Positions 34,703 through 46,620 of a DNA stretch of 64,000 bases are shown here, piece by piece. How positions within the stretch are numbered: the first letter of the stretch is position 1; the number at the start of each line of letters is the position of its first letter. The stretch comes from Labia minor (lineage: Eukaryota; Arthropoda; Insecta; Dermaptera; Spongiphoridae). The notes beneath the pieces were generated by a model. The model had not been told where the DNA came from, searched no databases, and saw only the letters and a list, made by a program, of their open reading frames with translations. The DNA is taken from assembly GCA_963082975.1 (NCBI GenBank), contig OY720346.1, forward strand, positions 36,297,787-36,361,786. Reading direction: 5' to 3'. Both the position numbers and the translations under genes were made by a program.

Positions 34703-35405
34703 ATTTAGAATACAAGAATAAATTTTAATATTACAATTACATACAATATATATACATATATAATAATATAATATATAGTACCGTGGTTCGGTACATTAAA
34801 AAAATTATTCCTTATGAACTAACAATAAGAATATTCAGATTCAGATTATTATTTAAAATAAATAAACGACAAAATATAGAAAGAATTTCAAATAATTTAA
34901 AAGAACATAAATTAAAACGAAATATTCATAAAACATACAGTCCTTAAACGGAGTTATTAATGCACCAAAAGACAGAAAAGTATGGCCTGTGGATATTACA
35001 TATAATTTTATTTTATTTATAAATATTTTGTATTTAAGGAAGCGTTGCCCTGCGCCATTTTTTTTAATTATTAAAATTCTTATTTTAAATTAAGAAAAAA
35101 CTAACAAAGATAATTTTTCCCGAGGCTGAAACCAATACAGATCGATCGATCTTTCTTTATAAAAATTATATCTATGGTGTGAATTTCAAAAAAATCCTTC
35201 GCGAGCGGTTTAATATTTCAAAAATACAAATACATTTTTTGCTTATATATTAAGATAAGATATATTTATTACAAATTGTAATTTTATAAAGAGAATAACA
35301 TTTGTAGTTGAATTAATTTACATATAGATCAACAGGTGTTTTAAGAGTTTGCGCTTTAGAATACTAGTTGCCCTTAGAAACCGTAACAAAACACTTACAT
35401 TGACT
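34703..35405. other. Spacer upstream of the WDR54-like gene
   Basis: AT-rich; no conserved element recognised. No clear TATA box precedes the ATG at 35410. Confidence 0.5.
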
Positions 35406-35409
35406 TACT

Positions 35410-38400
35410 ATGGCAACTGCCTGTCAAGGTAATACTTTATCAATCTCTTCACAAATTACTTTATTTAAAATATAAGTATAATTGGACTAAAAAATTTGTA
35501 TATATATAATATATATATTAATATATTATATCTTATAAATAAATAAATTTAAATATAACTTTATCAATATTTTTGTTTCTCTCTCTTTTTTCTCTATCGA
35601 TTTGTCTCTCATTTTAAATGAGAATTTTAATAATAAGCAAGGAATTACTTTATATGATTTTCACTTATTGCAGTTATCAATGAACTAGTATGGTATGCTA
35701 AATGTAACAAAAAATCATTGTGAAATGGGGTGTAATTAACAATTAAGTTTAACAATGAAATAATTTATTTGCAATATTCATCAAATCTTAGTTATTTTGC
35801 ATTTCTAGCATCACTGCTCTCCTATCGCCGTGATAATGGTCTTCAATTGGTATCTTCAGCCTCAATATTATCTTATAACAATCTCGCTGTGTCTGATTGT
35901 GGTCGATTTATAGCTATAATCCATCAAGGGCTTATCAATGTTATCTCCACCAATGATTCCTGGCCAGCAAGGTAAAGTGTCGGACTTGATTTCATTTGCA
36001 AAAATTTTGGACATTAAGGAGGAGATCGATATGATATGTTAAAATTAAATATTTAATATTACCGTATTAAAATTAATTAAATTAAACAGTGAAATTTATC
36101 TTTCAAAATTATTTTATATTTTCTAATTATAATTATTTTTTTTTATTTTTAGATATATACCAATCGTTCCTCGAAAAACAAAACCACATAATGTAACCTC
36201 AACTGTTTTTGCCGTGAAATTTCTTGCAATCAGTTTCGCAGATAGTTCAGATGATGATGCTGCTGATGTAGTGGCTCCTTTGGATTTGTTAGTTCATCCA
36301 CCGTTATGTCTTGTAGTTGCCTCAACGTGTGGCTTACAAATCTATGAACCTTATGGCGCCTCAGCACAGTTTCGGTGTAAATTTGAATTCAGTGATATCT
36401 CGACATCACTGGCTCTATTACCACAAATGGGAATGGTTTGCACTGGGGATCCACATGGCTATTTGCGACTCTACTCGCTAGCAGCCCCGCCCGATCCTCC
36501 CCTCGAACTTGTCGACCGAGTTAAAGTAAGGATAATTTATAATATTAATACTATTTCTGCCATTACCTTTCAATTATTATTCAAAATAAATATTTATTTA
36601 TATTTATATATTTATTTAATCCTAATAAAATTGTATTTATAGGTTTTATTTATAATAAATATATAAATATTAGATCATTTTAGGACCATAAATGTGAAAT
36701 TCAATGTCTGGAAACTTTGGGTGATGATATGTTGATGAGTAGTGATCATTCGGGAGTTGTGATGTTGTGGCGTGTTGAACCTGGTCATGGTCTTTGCTCG
36801 ATTGGAAAATTAGACACAACTACTGAAATGCCTGAAACGCCGCCTGATATTGCGGTAGCATCCACTTCCACCAGTGATGTTGCTTTAAAGAAAGAACCAT
36901 TCCCTTGTACAGGCGCTGTATCTTATAAGGTGAATTGTATTAACCATATTTTTACTTGAAAATAAAATTAACCCTAAAATAGATTATTATTATTATTATA
37001 ATCATTTAGATATAAATATACGAAGTTTGTTCAAAAGAGAAGGTGAATTTTGAATTATTTCGAAAAATATTTATTTATTCATCAATATCCATTTTGCCCC
37101 CTTCAAAGTAATCCCCCTAAGAGATATAATACACTTATGCCAGCGTTTCTTCCACTCGTCGAAGCACTTCTAAAATGCGCTTTTCGGTATGATTATCAGC
37201 TCGTTCTTCGATTCCGACTTTATCTCATCAATTGTGGCAAAACGCTTTCCTATCATTTATCTCTTCAGTTTTGGGAATAAGAAAAAGTCTCCGGGAGACT
37301 AGTCTGGTGAATACGGTGGTTGAAACACGATTACGGTGTTGTTTTTGGCCTAAAAATCACGAACAAGCAATGATGTCTGAGCTGGTGTATTATCGTGAAG
37401 CAGAATCTATGATTTTTTTTTCGACAATTTCGAACGTTTGAGCCGTATTGCTTCACGCAAACGTTGCATAACTTCCTTGTAGTTTATTCTTTTTTTTTTC
37501 TTTTTCCCTGATTCATCCCACCCTGGAACCGCTATCAGCATTACTTCGGGGTGGGCAGGTAGTCTTGTTACGGCCTCTCCTTGTGAGTTAATATACGTAT
37601 CTCTGCAGAGATCCTCTATCGCTCTCCAGCTTTTTTTATCCTTTGTCATTATCGCGCCGAAGTTATTAGGTGTTAGCTTACATCCGACTTGAGATTCCGT
37701 ATGGAATCTATAGTTCTTCCATTGTCTACAGTCGAACATAGTGTTTCCTTGTAGTATTCCTTATTAAGAGTACGACCTGTTGGCAAGAACTCATGATGCA
37801 CCACGCCATTGTAATCGAAGAAAACAGTGAGCAAAACATTCACATTTGATCGAACTTGACGTTCATTTTTAAAGCGCTTGTACCACTTATAAACATTTTT
37901 TGAGACAAAGTAGATTCGCCGAATGCCACTGTCAACATTTTAAGTGCGTTGGAGACTTTATTCCATTTTTAACGCACAATTTAATTCAGATTCTTTGATC
38001 AATTTTTTTTTTTAAGTAAAATATCGAAGAACACATAAAAACGTGACTAACATTTTCAGTTGTCAAAAACAAACTACTAATCCAAAATAGCTGATAATGT
38101 CAACATAATAGAAACATTTGTGTACCAAGATAACAAAAAAAATTCGATAATCGAATGTACACAGTCCACCTAAATTCAAAATTCACCTTTTCTTTTCGTA
38201 CATAATATTCGAGACTCTTCAGTGTGGTTTAGTGGTTAGCACGACAGTCTACCACACTGAATACTTGAGTTCAAGGTTAATGAAATTCAATAATTAATAT
38301 TTCTCTATTAAGGGTCAATCAGCAAATAATAATAATATAACATACGACTAAAATAATCATAAATATGTTTTTATTAATTTTATTTTATTTTTAGGGATTA

Positions 38401-40135
38401 CTTCTAACATCCTTTGGATCTGGATTATTAATTCTTTATGATTTAATAAAACTTGATAAAATAGCTGAAGTTGCAGCTCATGTCGCTTGGATTACTGGAT
38501 TGGATATTGCAACAGATAAAGGCCTGGCTGTATCAGTGGCCGAAGATTCCTGGGTCCATATTTGGCAATTAAATTCCCGAAGTGATGAAAAGGTTTTTTT
38601 AACACTTTTGACCTCTATGACAATACAATGTTGAAGTGAAAGAGAGAAAGAGGGAAAGAAGAGAGCAAAAAAATGGGGGGGAAGGGAAATTAAAATTATA
38701 AATATAATAGATTTTTATAAAAGAAAATAAAAAATTAAAATTGTTACTTTTATTTTTCGGTTCCTAATGGATCAGATCGAAATAATTTATATTATATAAT
38801 ATTATATATTATATTTATATAATATTATATATAAACCCGGCTCGGCCAACCGTGAAAAATTGTTAGTTAACTTTATATTTCTTTTGTAACTTTAATTTCT
38901 AGTCTGTATATTCAAAAACAGAGAATATAATTGAAATAATTATAATTAATTCATTTTTTTTTATTTAAAATATGTCCTACAATTTTTAAACTACATATTT
39001 GATTCCATAAATAAGAAGAAAAAAGTTATAAATAATAGTAATTAATAGAGAATATATTTTTTTATTTTAAATTGTTATTTTTATTTAAAAAATTAATAAA
39101 TAAAAACATTAAACATTAAGCATCAAGAAAGTATTAAAAGTGTTTTTTAATACATTGTAAAGATTAAATTCGTTTCCCTAAAATGCGGCCCCTGTAGCAT
39201 TGCTCCTAATCAGAGGCCCATGGAGTCATTTGGGTTGGCCAGGCCTGATATAAACTATGATCCTTATATATGCAGGTTTTTCAATCCATTTTACATCAAT
39301 CATATTAATACTTAGAAGATTATATTTCTCTATTAATATATTACAAAATAAATTTACAAGCTTATATTAATTTTAAATAGAGAAAATTAAATTTATGAGG
39401 ATGAATAATTGAATGAATTTATATATTCAAACAGGCCAAATAAAATTCTAAAAAAATAAATATGTTTGATTAATTAATTAAGGATTTTCAAATACATATT
39501 ATAACCATCATTACTGTACAGAAAAATTAAACTTAACCAATTTTATTTTATATTTGCATTTCATTTCCAAAATTTATGATAAAAAGATATTTGTTATTAC
39601 AAAAATATTTTTAAATATCATTGAATCCAATGGTGAAAAAATGTAAAAATCCCCTAATTTATTCCAATTCTCAGCTGATTTAAAAAACTATCTAATCAAA
39701 TACTAATTATTTGAATCTATTTTAAAATAATTATTAATATTATAGTCGTTTTAATTGGGAGAGAGAGATGAAAGATGCAATGTTAAATTTAATTTCAAAA
39801 TAATTTTCAAGGAAAAAGAGATTTTGTCATTTTTCATTTACTGTCCTTTTTCTATTCACTTTTCAATTAATTGGTATTTGAATTAATGACCATTTCTCTC
39901 GATTACCAAATAAATAAATGGACAAAACAAATTAATTATAATGAAATTGAAACTAGATTATTTATCGTTGGATGTAAAATGTTTTTCTCTTTAATTTCAG
40001 ATAATCCACGCGTTTGCAATATCGATTGAAGATCGACTATTAACCGGTGTGCGGTTTTTAAACGCTCAAGGCTCTAATATTTGTACATCTGCTTTTGATG
40101 ATGTTTATTGTCATTTACTTGCTCTTGAAGCATAG
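35410..40135 (+). CDS. WDR54: WD repeat-containing protein 54-like, 6 exons, 377 aa
   Basis: Probably a beta-propeller scaffold protein; WDR54 function is poorly defined. Exons: 35410-35428, 35809-35971, 36153-36525, 36684-36929, 38395-38592, 40001-40135. All introns are GT-AG and phases join (1134 nt). The short first exon (MATACQ plus one base) is chosen because its phase fits exon 2 (G|CA) and the ATG has an acceptable context. Recognition rests on the order of blocks: NNLAVSDCGRFIAIIHQGLI; LCLVVASTCGLQIYEPYG; DDMLMSSDHSGVVMLWRVEP; LLTSFGSGLLILYDL; AAHVAWITGLDIATDKGLAV followed by SVAEDSWVHIWQLN; and a C-terminus with AFDDVYCHLL. These parallel WDR54 of animals, which is slightly shorter (about 334 aa in human). 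VMLWR and VHIWQL are WD-type strand ends. Introns 4 and 5 host a mariner and a hAT MITE. Confidence 0.88.
37019..38200 (-). mobile_element. Mariner transposon relic in WDR54 intron 4, with nested insert
   Basis: TIRs: AAAGAGAAGGTGAATTTTGA near 37033 and TTCAAAATTCACCTTTTCTT near 38175, bounded by TA. The minus strand encodes mariner transposase in broken frames: YNGVVHHEFLPTGRT, VMQRLREAIRLKRSKLS, NTPAQTSLLVRDF, TVIVFQPPYSPDQSPGDFF, KCIISLRGDYFEG. The HDN motif before TPA has become RYN, so a catalytic aspartate is lost. A 261-bp retroposed piece interrupts the coding region at 37484-37744. Confidence 0.87.
37484..37744 (-). mobile_element. Retroposed 3' fragment of unknown gene or LINE inside the mariner
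   Basis: On the minus strand the insert starts ACACTATGTTCGAC and ends in an A-rich tail (AAAAAAAAAAGAATAA). It is flanked by an exact 11-bp duplication ACTACAAGGAA (37745-37755 and 37473-37483). This is the signature of target-primed reverse transcription with 5' truncation. It holds about 85 open codons (QWKNYRFHTESQVGCKLTPN, KKSWRAIEDLCRDTYI, RLPAHPEVMLIAVPGWDESG) that run in frame into mariner sequence. I do not recognise the parent. Confidence 0.75.
38222..38284 (+). repeat. tRNA-like (SINE head) fragment in WDR54 intron 4
   Basis: TGGTTTAGTGG fits the RNA polymerase III A box, and GAGTTCAAGGTT about 45 nt later is a near B box. The cloverleaf is not complete and no CCA-proximal pairing is visible, so this is a tRNA pseudogene or tRNA-derived SINE head, not a functional tRNA. 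Confidence 0.4.
38837..39247. mobile_element. hAT MITE in WDR54 intron 5, 411 bp
   Basis: CCGGCTCGGCCAACC and GGTTGGCCAGGCCTG are imperfect inverted ends. An exact 8-bp duplication ATATAAAC (38829-38836 and 39248-39255) flanks them. No coding capacity; GCGGCCCC near the right end is a hAT-like subterminal motif. Confidence 0.88.
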
Positions 40136-40704
40136 AAAATAATTAATATTTTTCAGTTCATTATAAATGCGATAATAAATAAAAATAAAATAAAAGATTG
40201 TTCTTAAATTTAGATTTAAATGTGACACAAAGGTTGGAAGAGTGATTGAAAATAATCCAAAACAATTTTCTTAATTAATTTTTTTATATTTATAAAAAAT
40301 AGTTATTCTTTTTCTTTTATTAAGAATAATACCTGGAACACATAACTATCGCTCGTCCCTTTAAAAAATATTGATATAAAATTCTTTAATTATTTATTAC
40401 AATTATTAAATGTTACATCATTGAATCAATCTGATTACAATAAATGGAACTTGGGGTCCTCAATAATAATAAATAATAAATAATATTTTAGTGAAAAAAT
40501 ATTAAAAATTATAAAACTATCTAAAAATTAATTATAAAAGAACAATAAAATAATATAAAATAAAAAATAAACCTGAAAATAAATTAAAAGAAGATATAAA
40601 ATCAACTAATACAAATTTATAAGAATTAACAAAAAATTAAACGACAAAACAGATTAAAAAATTTCAAATATTTTAGAGAAAAAATCGGGAGTGTCCTCCC
40701 CTAG
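40136..40704. other. Sequence downstream of WDR54, with polyadenylation signal
   Basis: AATAAA motifs begin about 40 nt after the stop (near 40174-40190), suitable for 3' end formation. The rest is AT-rich without recognised features. Confidence 0.5.
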
Positions 40705-41279
40705 ACTTTCCCGCATATAAATAGGTAATTAGGTTATTATTATTATGTTTTAACAACAATAAAAAAAAAAAACTAATTAATTTAAATTATAAAGTAAAAT
40801 GGTTTAACACTATTATATATATTTATAATTTACACCTAACGCTACTTGAATAGGTAAAATGTCACTTCCGGTAGTCAGATCATGATGAAATTTGGTATCT
40901 GAATTTTTTTCATATTTTTAAATCTATATACAAAATATGAAGCAAATATCTCGAAGCAAACTGGGACTTTACTTGAAAGGTAAACGCAATCAGTGTAGGT
41001 AAAGTACCACTTCCGGTTAACCGATTTTGACGAAATTTTGATAGAAATCTACAAACTGTGAATAATATCGGTGTACCAAATTTCGAAGTCCTAGCTTGAT
41101 TAGTTTCTGAGTAAATTCGCTCGTTGACAAACATTACATACATACACACACACAGACATAATTCGAAAAATGGTATTTTCCGACTCAGGGAGGTCTAAAA
41201 CGTCAAGATCTATCGAAATCTCGAAGTCGAAATTTTTGACGATTCCAATACTTCCCTTATACGAAGTATGCGGGAAAGT
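40705..41279. mobile_element. TIR element, 575 bp, unclassified
   Basis: ACTTTCCCGCATA (40705-40717) is perfectly inverted at the right end as TATGCGGGAAAGT (41267-41279). The interior holds two GATGAAATTTGGTATC or GACGAAATTTTGATAG-type segments and CACTTCCGG repeated near 40863 and 41007, plus an (AC)n spot. A minus frame of 79 codons is not convincing. Superfamily unknown. Confidence 0.65.
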
Positions 41280-43130
41280 AAAAAAAATAATTAAAAAGTA
41301 TATTAACTAATTAATAAAATAAATATTAGCTAATAATTAAAAAATAAATGAAAAAATTTCAAATATTTTAAAGGAAGATGAATTAAAAAATATTTATTTA
41401 TGCTTTTCTATTTGTATTTAATATTATTAGATCATATTTATTCAATAACTTATTTAGAATAAGATATTCTTTAATTATCATTTTAAATGAATATTAATTA
41501 TAGAAAAAAATTGTTTTTAAAATATCATAAAAATTATGTATAATATGTTTTCAAGATAGAGAAAAACAAAAATATAATCTCTACTTACAATGTTTGCAAG
41601 ACAAATAAGATAAATTTTAGATTTTATTTCATGAGAGATTAATAAATATATTTCGTAATTTTATTATTAAATATTATTAAAATAAATATTTTTAATTTTA
41701 TAAATTACTTTCCGAACAACCTAATAATTAAGAAGAGAAACAAGCTACAGCTGTTGGTTTTAAATTAATAGATGTAGACATATAAAACTATTTTGTGTAA
41801 AAATTATTTTTTTTATTAGTTTATTTTGTACAATAAACAATATACAACACCATATAAAACAACATACATGAATCCATATGAATTCATATGGATTTCATAT
41901 GAATTATTTTTTTTTTAAGTTTTATATATTTTTTTACAAATTTATTAGTTTTTATTATTTTAAAATGCAAATTAAACTAATAATTGTGTCAATTAATGTT
42001 TGTCCATAAATAAAGATATATATAACGTATAATAAATAATGAATGAGACAAATAATTGATTTTTCATCAACTTTAAATTGAGATAGACTTTTGAAAATTT
42101 TTATAAATATTTCAATGGAACCCTAGTAGGAATGGAAGCCTATAATTGAATATAATTAATTGTCTTTAGTATTTGAATTTTCATTAAATAGCGTTATTTG
42201 TTAATGAAGTGTTTTTGTGTGGTATGTAAGGATATATGTAAACTAGTCGAACCTGTGGCAAACGGTGTTTGCAATTTCAGTTTAAAATGTATTTATCGTG
42301 GTTTGTTAATCAATAATTAATTAAATAAATCTTTGAAATCAATATTTTTCGTATAACTAATGATCATTTTTTAGTAATCTGCCTTGAACGAAGATTTCTT
42401 TAATTTTTAATTTGAAGTGGTTGGGAGTTCTGGTCCAGGATATTAAAAAATTAAAAAAACGATCTCTTTTATCAATAAGTTCATCTTACGGCTGTTGTCT
42501 GTGTGGAATCCATGACACAGAATTGAACATACTTTTTTGAATCTCCGTCTTGTGGGTTTCAATGTGAAGATCTGTGATATACTTGATCATGTACTTTGAA
42601 AACGTAAGGACAATTTCCTAAGGACTCAACCAGTTTTGCACCCATCGAAAACACGTTATAAGCTCTTATATTTTCTATAGAATTTTTATAATTTCGATTC
42701 AATGAATTTGAAAATAAATTGTGTAAAATCATGCCATAATTTAAAATTAATTAATTAATTTATAAAATAGATAAAATAAGATTAATTAATGAAATAGAAA
42801 CAAAAATTTGAAAAGAAATGGTTGTTATTATCCTCATTAAAAAGAATTAACCAAATTGATTATACAAATCTACTATTAAATATACAATTAGAGGAGGGAG
42901 AGAGACGTAAATATAAGATTTAATAATAATCAACACAAAGATATTTATTGAGCATAAAATGTGATTTAATTATATAAAAACATCTTATAAATAATATATA
43001 TTATTTTATCTAATGATACACAATTAACGGATATCATACTAGATATTCATTAATCTTTGTTCAAAGATCATTGAGATAATGTTATAGAAAATAAACGTAT
43101 TTGTTTTACTTATGGTTTCTCAATTATTTC
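41280..43130. other. Intergenic AT-rich DNA
   Basis: No gene recognised. About 42055-42150 carries a copy of repeat R2 (GAGATAGACTTTTGAAAAT). A less AT-rich anonymous patch spans 42410-42660; its minus strand has broken open frames of unknown kind. Confidence 0.5.
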
Positions 43131-43137
43131 TTTAAAC

Positions 43138-43953
43138 ATGTTTATTATTATTTGTTACCGACCGACGATAGTAAGGGAGGTATTGTTTTCACACCAAATT
43201 TCACATGTGGAGATTTTTACATATCTCCACTAATCATGCATTTTCTAAACAGAAAAAAGTATTTTTAGCATGATGTCTGTCCGTCTGTCCGTCCGTCCGT
43301 CTGTCCGTCCGTCTGTCCGTCCGTATAGATGTGTACAGCCTGAACGGCTCAACCGATTTTGATGAAATTTGGTATATTTACTTAATGCATGAGTGGGATG
43401 AATTGATCAACTTTTGGTGCAATTCCGGAAACCGGAAGTGGTAGTATTAGCGATCGACGATAGGAAGGAAAGGGTTATTTTCACACCAAAGGAGATTTTT
43501 TTATATATCACCACGAATCATGCATTTTGTATTGGTTTTATCCTCGAAAAAAATCATATTTATTAGTTTTTTCTTGATTTAAAATTATATGAGGTCATCC
43601 AGCCATGCATGACGTCACAGCCTGGTCTTACATATATATTACAAATAAAATAAAATTAAAAATATTTATGTTATGTCCATATCTGTTTTTTTATTACATT
43701 AATAGATATATTAAAATTATTTGAAATTGTTTCTGTAGCTGGAAATTAATTTACTTCAAACCGTCGGTCGGTTCGGACCTGGCCACAGGTCAACTTATTT
43801 AGTATTATTCTCTATTTTATGTATTTATTATTTTTTAACTAATAAAAATATTTTTGAAAAAAATGGTATTGTTATTGAAAAACCTATACCATTTTTTGGT
43901 AATCAATGGAGATTGATGTTCACATCAACAAATATGTTCGAATATTATGACAG
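43138..43953 (+). pseudogene. Second P450: first exon split by a repeat, rest missing
   Basis: ATG at 43138 starts MFIII, then repeat R1 (43155-43799) intervenes. The frame resumes as LVLFSILCIYYFLTNKNIFE followed by KNGIVIEKPIPFFGNQW and MFEYYDR, ending at a GT donor at 43953/43954. Layout, length and splice phase (AG|gtaag) mirror exon 1 of the P450 at 24322 (YFYLTKDYGHFKNKGI...FYEFVER|gtaata). No counterpart of exon 2 was found downstream, where a LINE relic begins near 44.1 kb. A paralogue inactivated by insertion and truncation is the simplest reading. Confidence 0.7.
43155..43799 (+). repeat. Dispersed repeat family R1, copy 4 (inside a P450 exon)
   Basis: A full-length copy starting ACCGACCGACGATAGTAAGG, with a GTCC/GTCT array at about 43276-43324, AACCGATTTTGATGAAATTT, and the end CCGTCGGTCGGTTCGG...GGTCAACTTATTT. 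It is closely similar to copy 3. Non-coding. Confidence 0.85.
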
Positions 43954-44089
43954 GTAAGAAAATCAATAAATACATTAATCTATTCATTGAAAGATATATA
44001 AACTTCAATTTTATAATACATATATACTTTTGTTTGTAATTCTATATTCATGGCAATATATTTCATTTTAAAAACACAAAAGTTATAAA

Positions 44090-45365
44090 AAAAAATAAAT
44101 TTATAAAATGTTTGAGATTAATAGAAAACTAAAAGCATTAGCTGATTACTGCGACCTCAACCTGCTTGATGTAAATTTGGGGAAGACAAAGTCTGTGGTT
44201 TTTAAAAAAGGAGGAAGGGGGACTCACAATCCATTATTCTACAAGGATCAAAGGTTGGAGGTAGTAAATAACTTTACATATCTAGGAGTAATGTTTTCGT
44301 CTTCGGGGCTCTTTGCCAATGCGACTGACGAGTTCATCAGGAAGAGCCAATTTGCGTCTCATAGGGTTAGATAGATTTTGACGAGGTCGAAATCTAATTC
44401 TTTTCAAACAATGGTTACTCTAATGAGATCCATGGTGAGCTCTGTTCTCCTATACTCTTCCGAGGTCTGGGCTCCCCTTTATTGTGAGAGACTTGAGTGT
44501 ATTCCATTGAGATATTTAAGTCAATTTTTCACTGGTAGCGCAATGCCCCGAACCACTACGTGAGACTCGAAGTTGGACTTGACAGGGTAGAGTTGGAAGT
44601 TATAAAAAGAATGATTAAATGGTGGTTTAGGCTGAAGACAATGGACAAGGATCGTCTGCCTTTGATTTGCCTGGAGAGGTTGGCGGGCCTGCATAGGTCG
44701 GAGACTGGGCCGAAGAAACGTAACTGGGCTTCACAACTGTCAGACAAACTAGCCACGATCAATTCCAGCCTAGAGGATCTACTGGATGGAAGTCAGATGG
44801 AGTATCTCATTGACGATTTTAGAAGGTCTTATAATGAGAAAGATATTTGCGCGGTGAGGGCCTCTAAATACAATCCTCTCTTCCAAGAAATTAGTTGTTT
44901 GGGTGGTGGGGAGCCTTATCTGAAGTTTGGCTCCCCGCTGGAAAAAATAAGATTGGTGGGGAGAGTGAGAATGGGTAATCCGGACAACTTGAGGTTGTCA
45001 CTTGGGAGTGCCTGGTGCCATCTGAGGGGGGAGGATCTCTGCCCTCTCTGTAACTTTGGAGAACGGGATGATTTATTTCATTTCTTTATCAGATGCCCAA
45101 TGTTCCATGGAATCCGAGAGGGACTCCTAAAGGGAAGGGACACATATAGAAATTTATTGGCCTTACAAGAAAGGGAGGATGTTGACAGGGTCTTCAACTT
45201 CACGGCCTCTGCTATCAAAATAAGAAACTTACAACAATAATGATGTATAATTGATGTATCAAAAATGTATCCCGAGGCATGGCCTCCATTTGATAAGCCT
45301 TAAGGCAACGAATGTATATAGGAAATAATAAATAAATAATAATAAATAATAAAATAATAAATAAA
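44090..45365 (+). pseudogene. LINE family B: reverse transcriptase C-terminal region with 3' tail
   Basis: Open pieces: 44108-44374 (LADYCDLNLLDVNLGKTKSV, NNFTYLGVMFSSSG); an in-frame TAG, then 44378-44563 (MRSMVSSVLLYSSEVWAPLY); a frameshift, then 44560-45240. The last piece ends in a zinc-binding C-x2-C-x9-H-x4-C motif (CPLCNF...HFFIRC) typical of LINE C-termini. It is followed by an AATA/AATAAT repeat tail to 45365. Endonuclease and most of the polymerase are lost by 5' truncation. It differs from LINE family A in motifs and tail. Confidence 0.85.
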
Positions 45366-46135
45366 TACTTCTCTAATATGAAGGACATCAGTTTTTGGCG
45401 ACATTTCCCTTGATTGCATCTCGTTTCTAAAATGTTATTTTCTAAACAAGTAAAAGAAAATAATTATGTTTATGTTATATTTTGTTGATTATATATTATA
45501 TCTTACTGTATTTTCTTATTTTTGAATTAAATTTATTTTATGTTTTTTCAAAAACAATATTTATTTAACTTTTTCGTAAAACTTTTACAATTTCCACCTC
45601 ATATTTAGTATTTTTTTAAATTTCCCGGTTCCCGGGAACGAAAATAATTCGGGAAAAATTACCCTCTAGTAACAAGTTCCATTTTCTTATAAATTATATA
45701 AAATTCAGGCAAAATTTTTTATAGGAGATGTACATATATTTTTTAATTCTATATTATTTGTTTCTAATATTTTTTTTATATTTTGGATATTTTAAGAAAT
45801 TTAGTCATTTTAATATTTAGCTTAGATTAGCGTTAGAAGAATTTAAGTTGTTTTCCTCCTTCTCTGATAGATACACGGATTAATTTTTAATTTCTGCACA
45901 ACCATGTAGAAAAAAACTAAGTACAACTTAAAAATTACATAAAATATATTAATAATAAATGTAGGGTTGTTTCATATATAAAATATGTAGATGCGTTTTA
46001 TGTAAAATTGATTAAAATGAACAAAAATAATATAAACAATTAAATCTTGAAATATTGATGAATATATATTACGAAATCTTGATCGTTCGGTTCCATCTGA
46101 TGTAATCCCTGAAATCTTCATTAACTATCTCACTC
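45366..46135. other. Intergenic AT-rich DNA
   Basis: No gene supported. A short ATG frame at 45728 (hydrophobic, then GYFKKFSHFNI) faintly recalls a P450 N-terminus but is too weak to call. Confidence 0.45.
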
Positions 46136-46139
46136 AATT

Positions 46140-46620
46140 TGCCCAATAATTCCTGAAGACACCGCGTTGATATTTATGCGCTCTGTTCCGTCCTCGCCTC
46201 CTCGATGACGTCAACTGTGTCGAATCTAGCGACTAATCAGAATGAAGCTTTTTTAGCGGCAAATAGCTGGAGCACTTATTATATCTGGACTTATATAATT
46301 GGAGAATACACTTATTATATTTGGGGATTTTTGGAAGAGCTGGCAGTAATACAGGAAGAATTAGAGATTAACACGGCTTAAAGCCCTTATTACGACCCGA
46401 AAGGGAAATAATTCGGAACTCGAAGCTGTTGGGGGGGATTTGAAGATAACTAGCCAATGGAAAGTTATCTTAGATTGGAATGACCGTGATATGGAAGGAA
46501 AATAAAGATAGGTATATAAAAGAGTAAGTCGCCAGTCGTATTTTGTTCAGAACACGACAAAACTGTATTGAAATTAATTAATGAAATATAAAAAGGGGTG
46601 TGCCTAATGGAAAAGCAAAA
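46140..46620 (+). repeat. LTR-like segment with TATA promoter
   Basis: A GC-richer stretch with TATATAAAAG near 46510, followed about 25 nt later by an initiator-like GCCAGTCGTATTTTG. The arrangement resembles a U3/R promoter of an LTR retrotransposon on the plus strand. Neither end nor a target duplication could be fixed, and no coding region follows. It may be a solo LTR. Confidence 0.3.

Noticed and set aside
37407-37739. 110-codon minus frame as a host gene
   Set aside because: It is a chimera of mariner sequence and a retroposed insert with a target duplication; no promoter or independent start.
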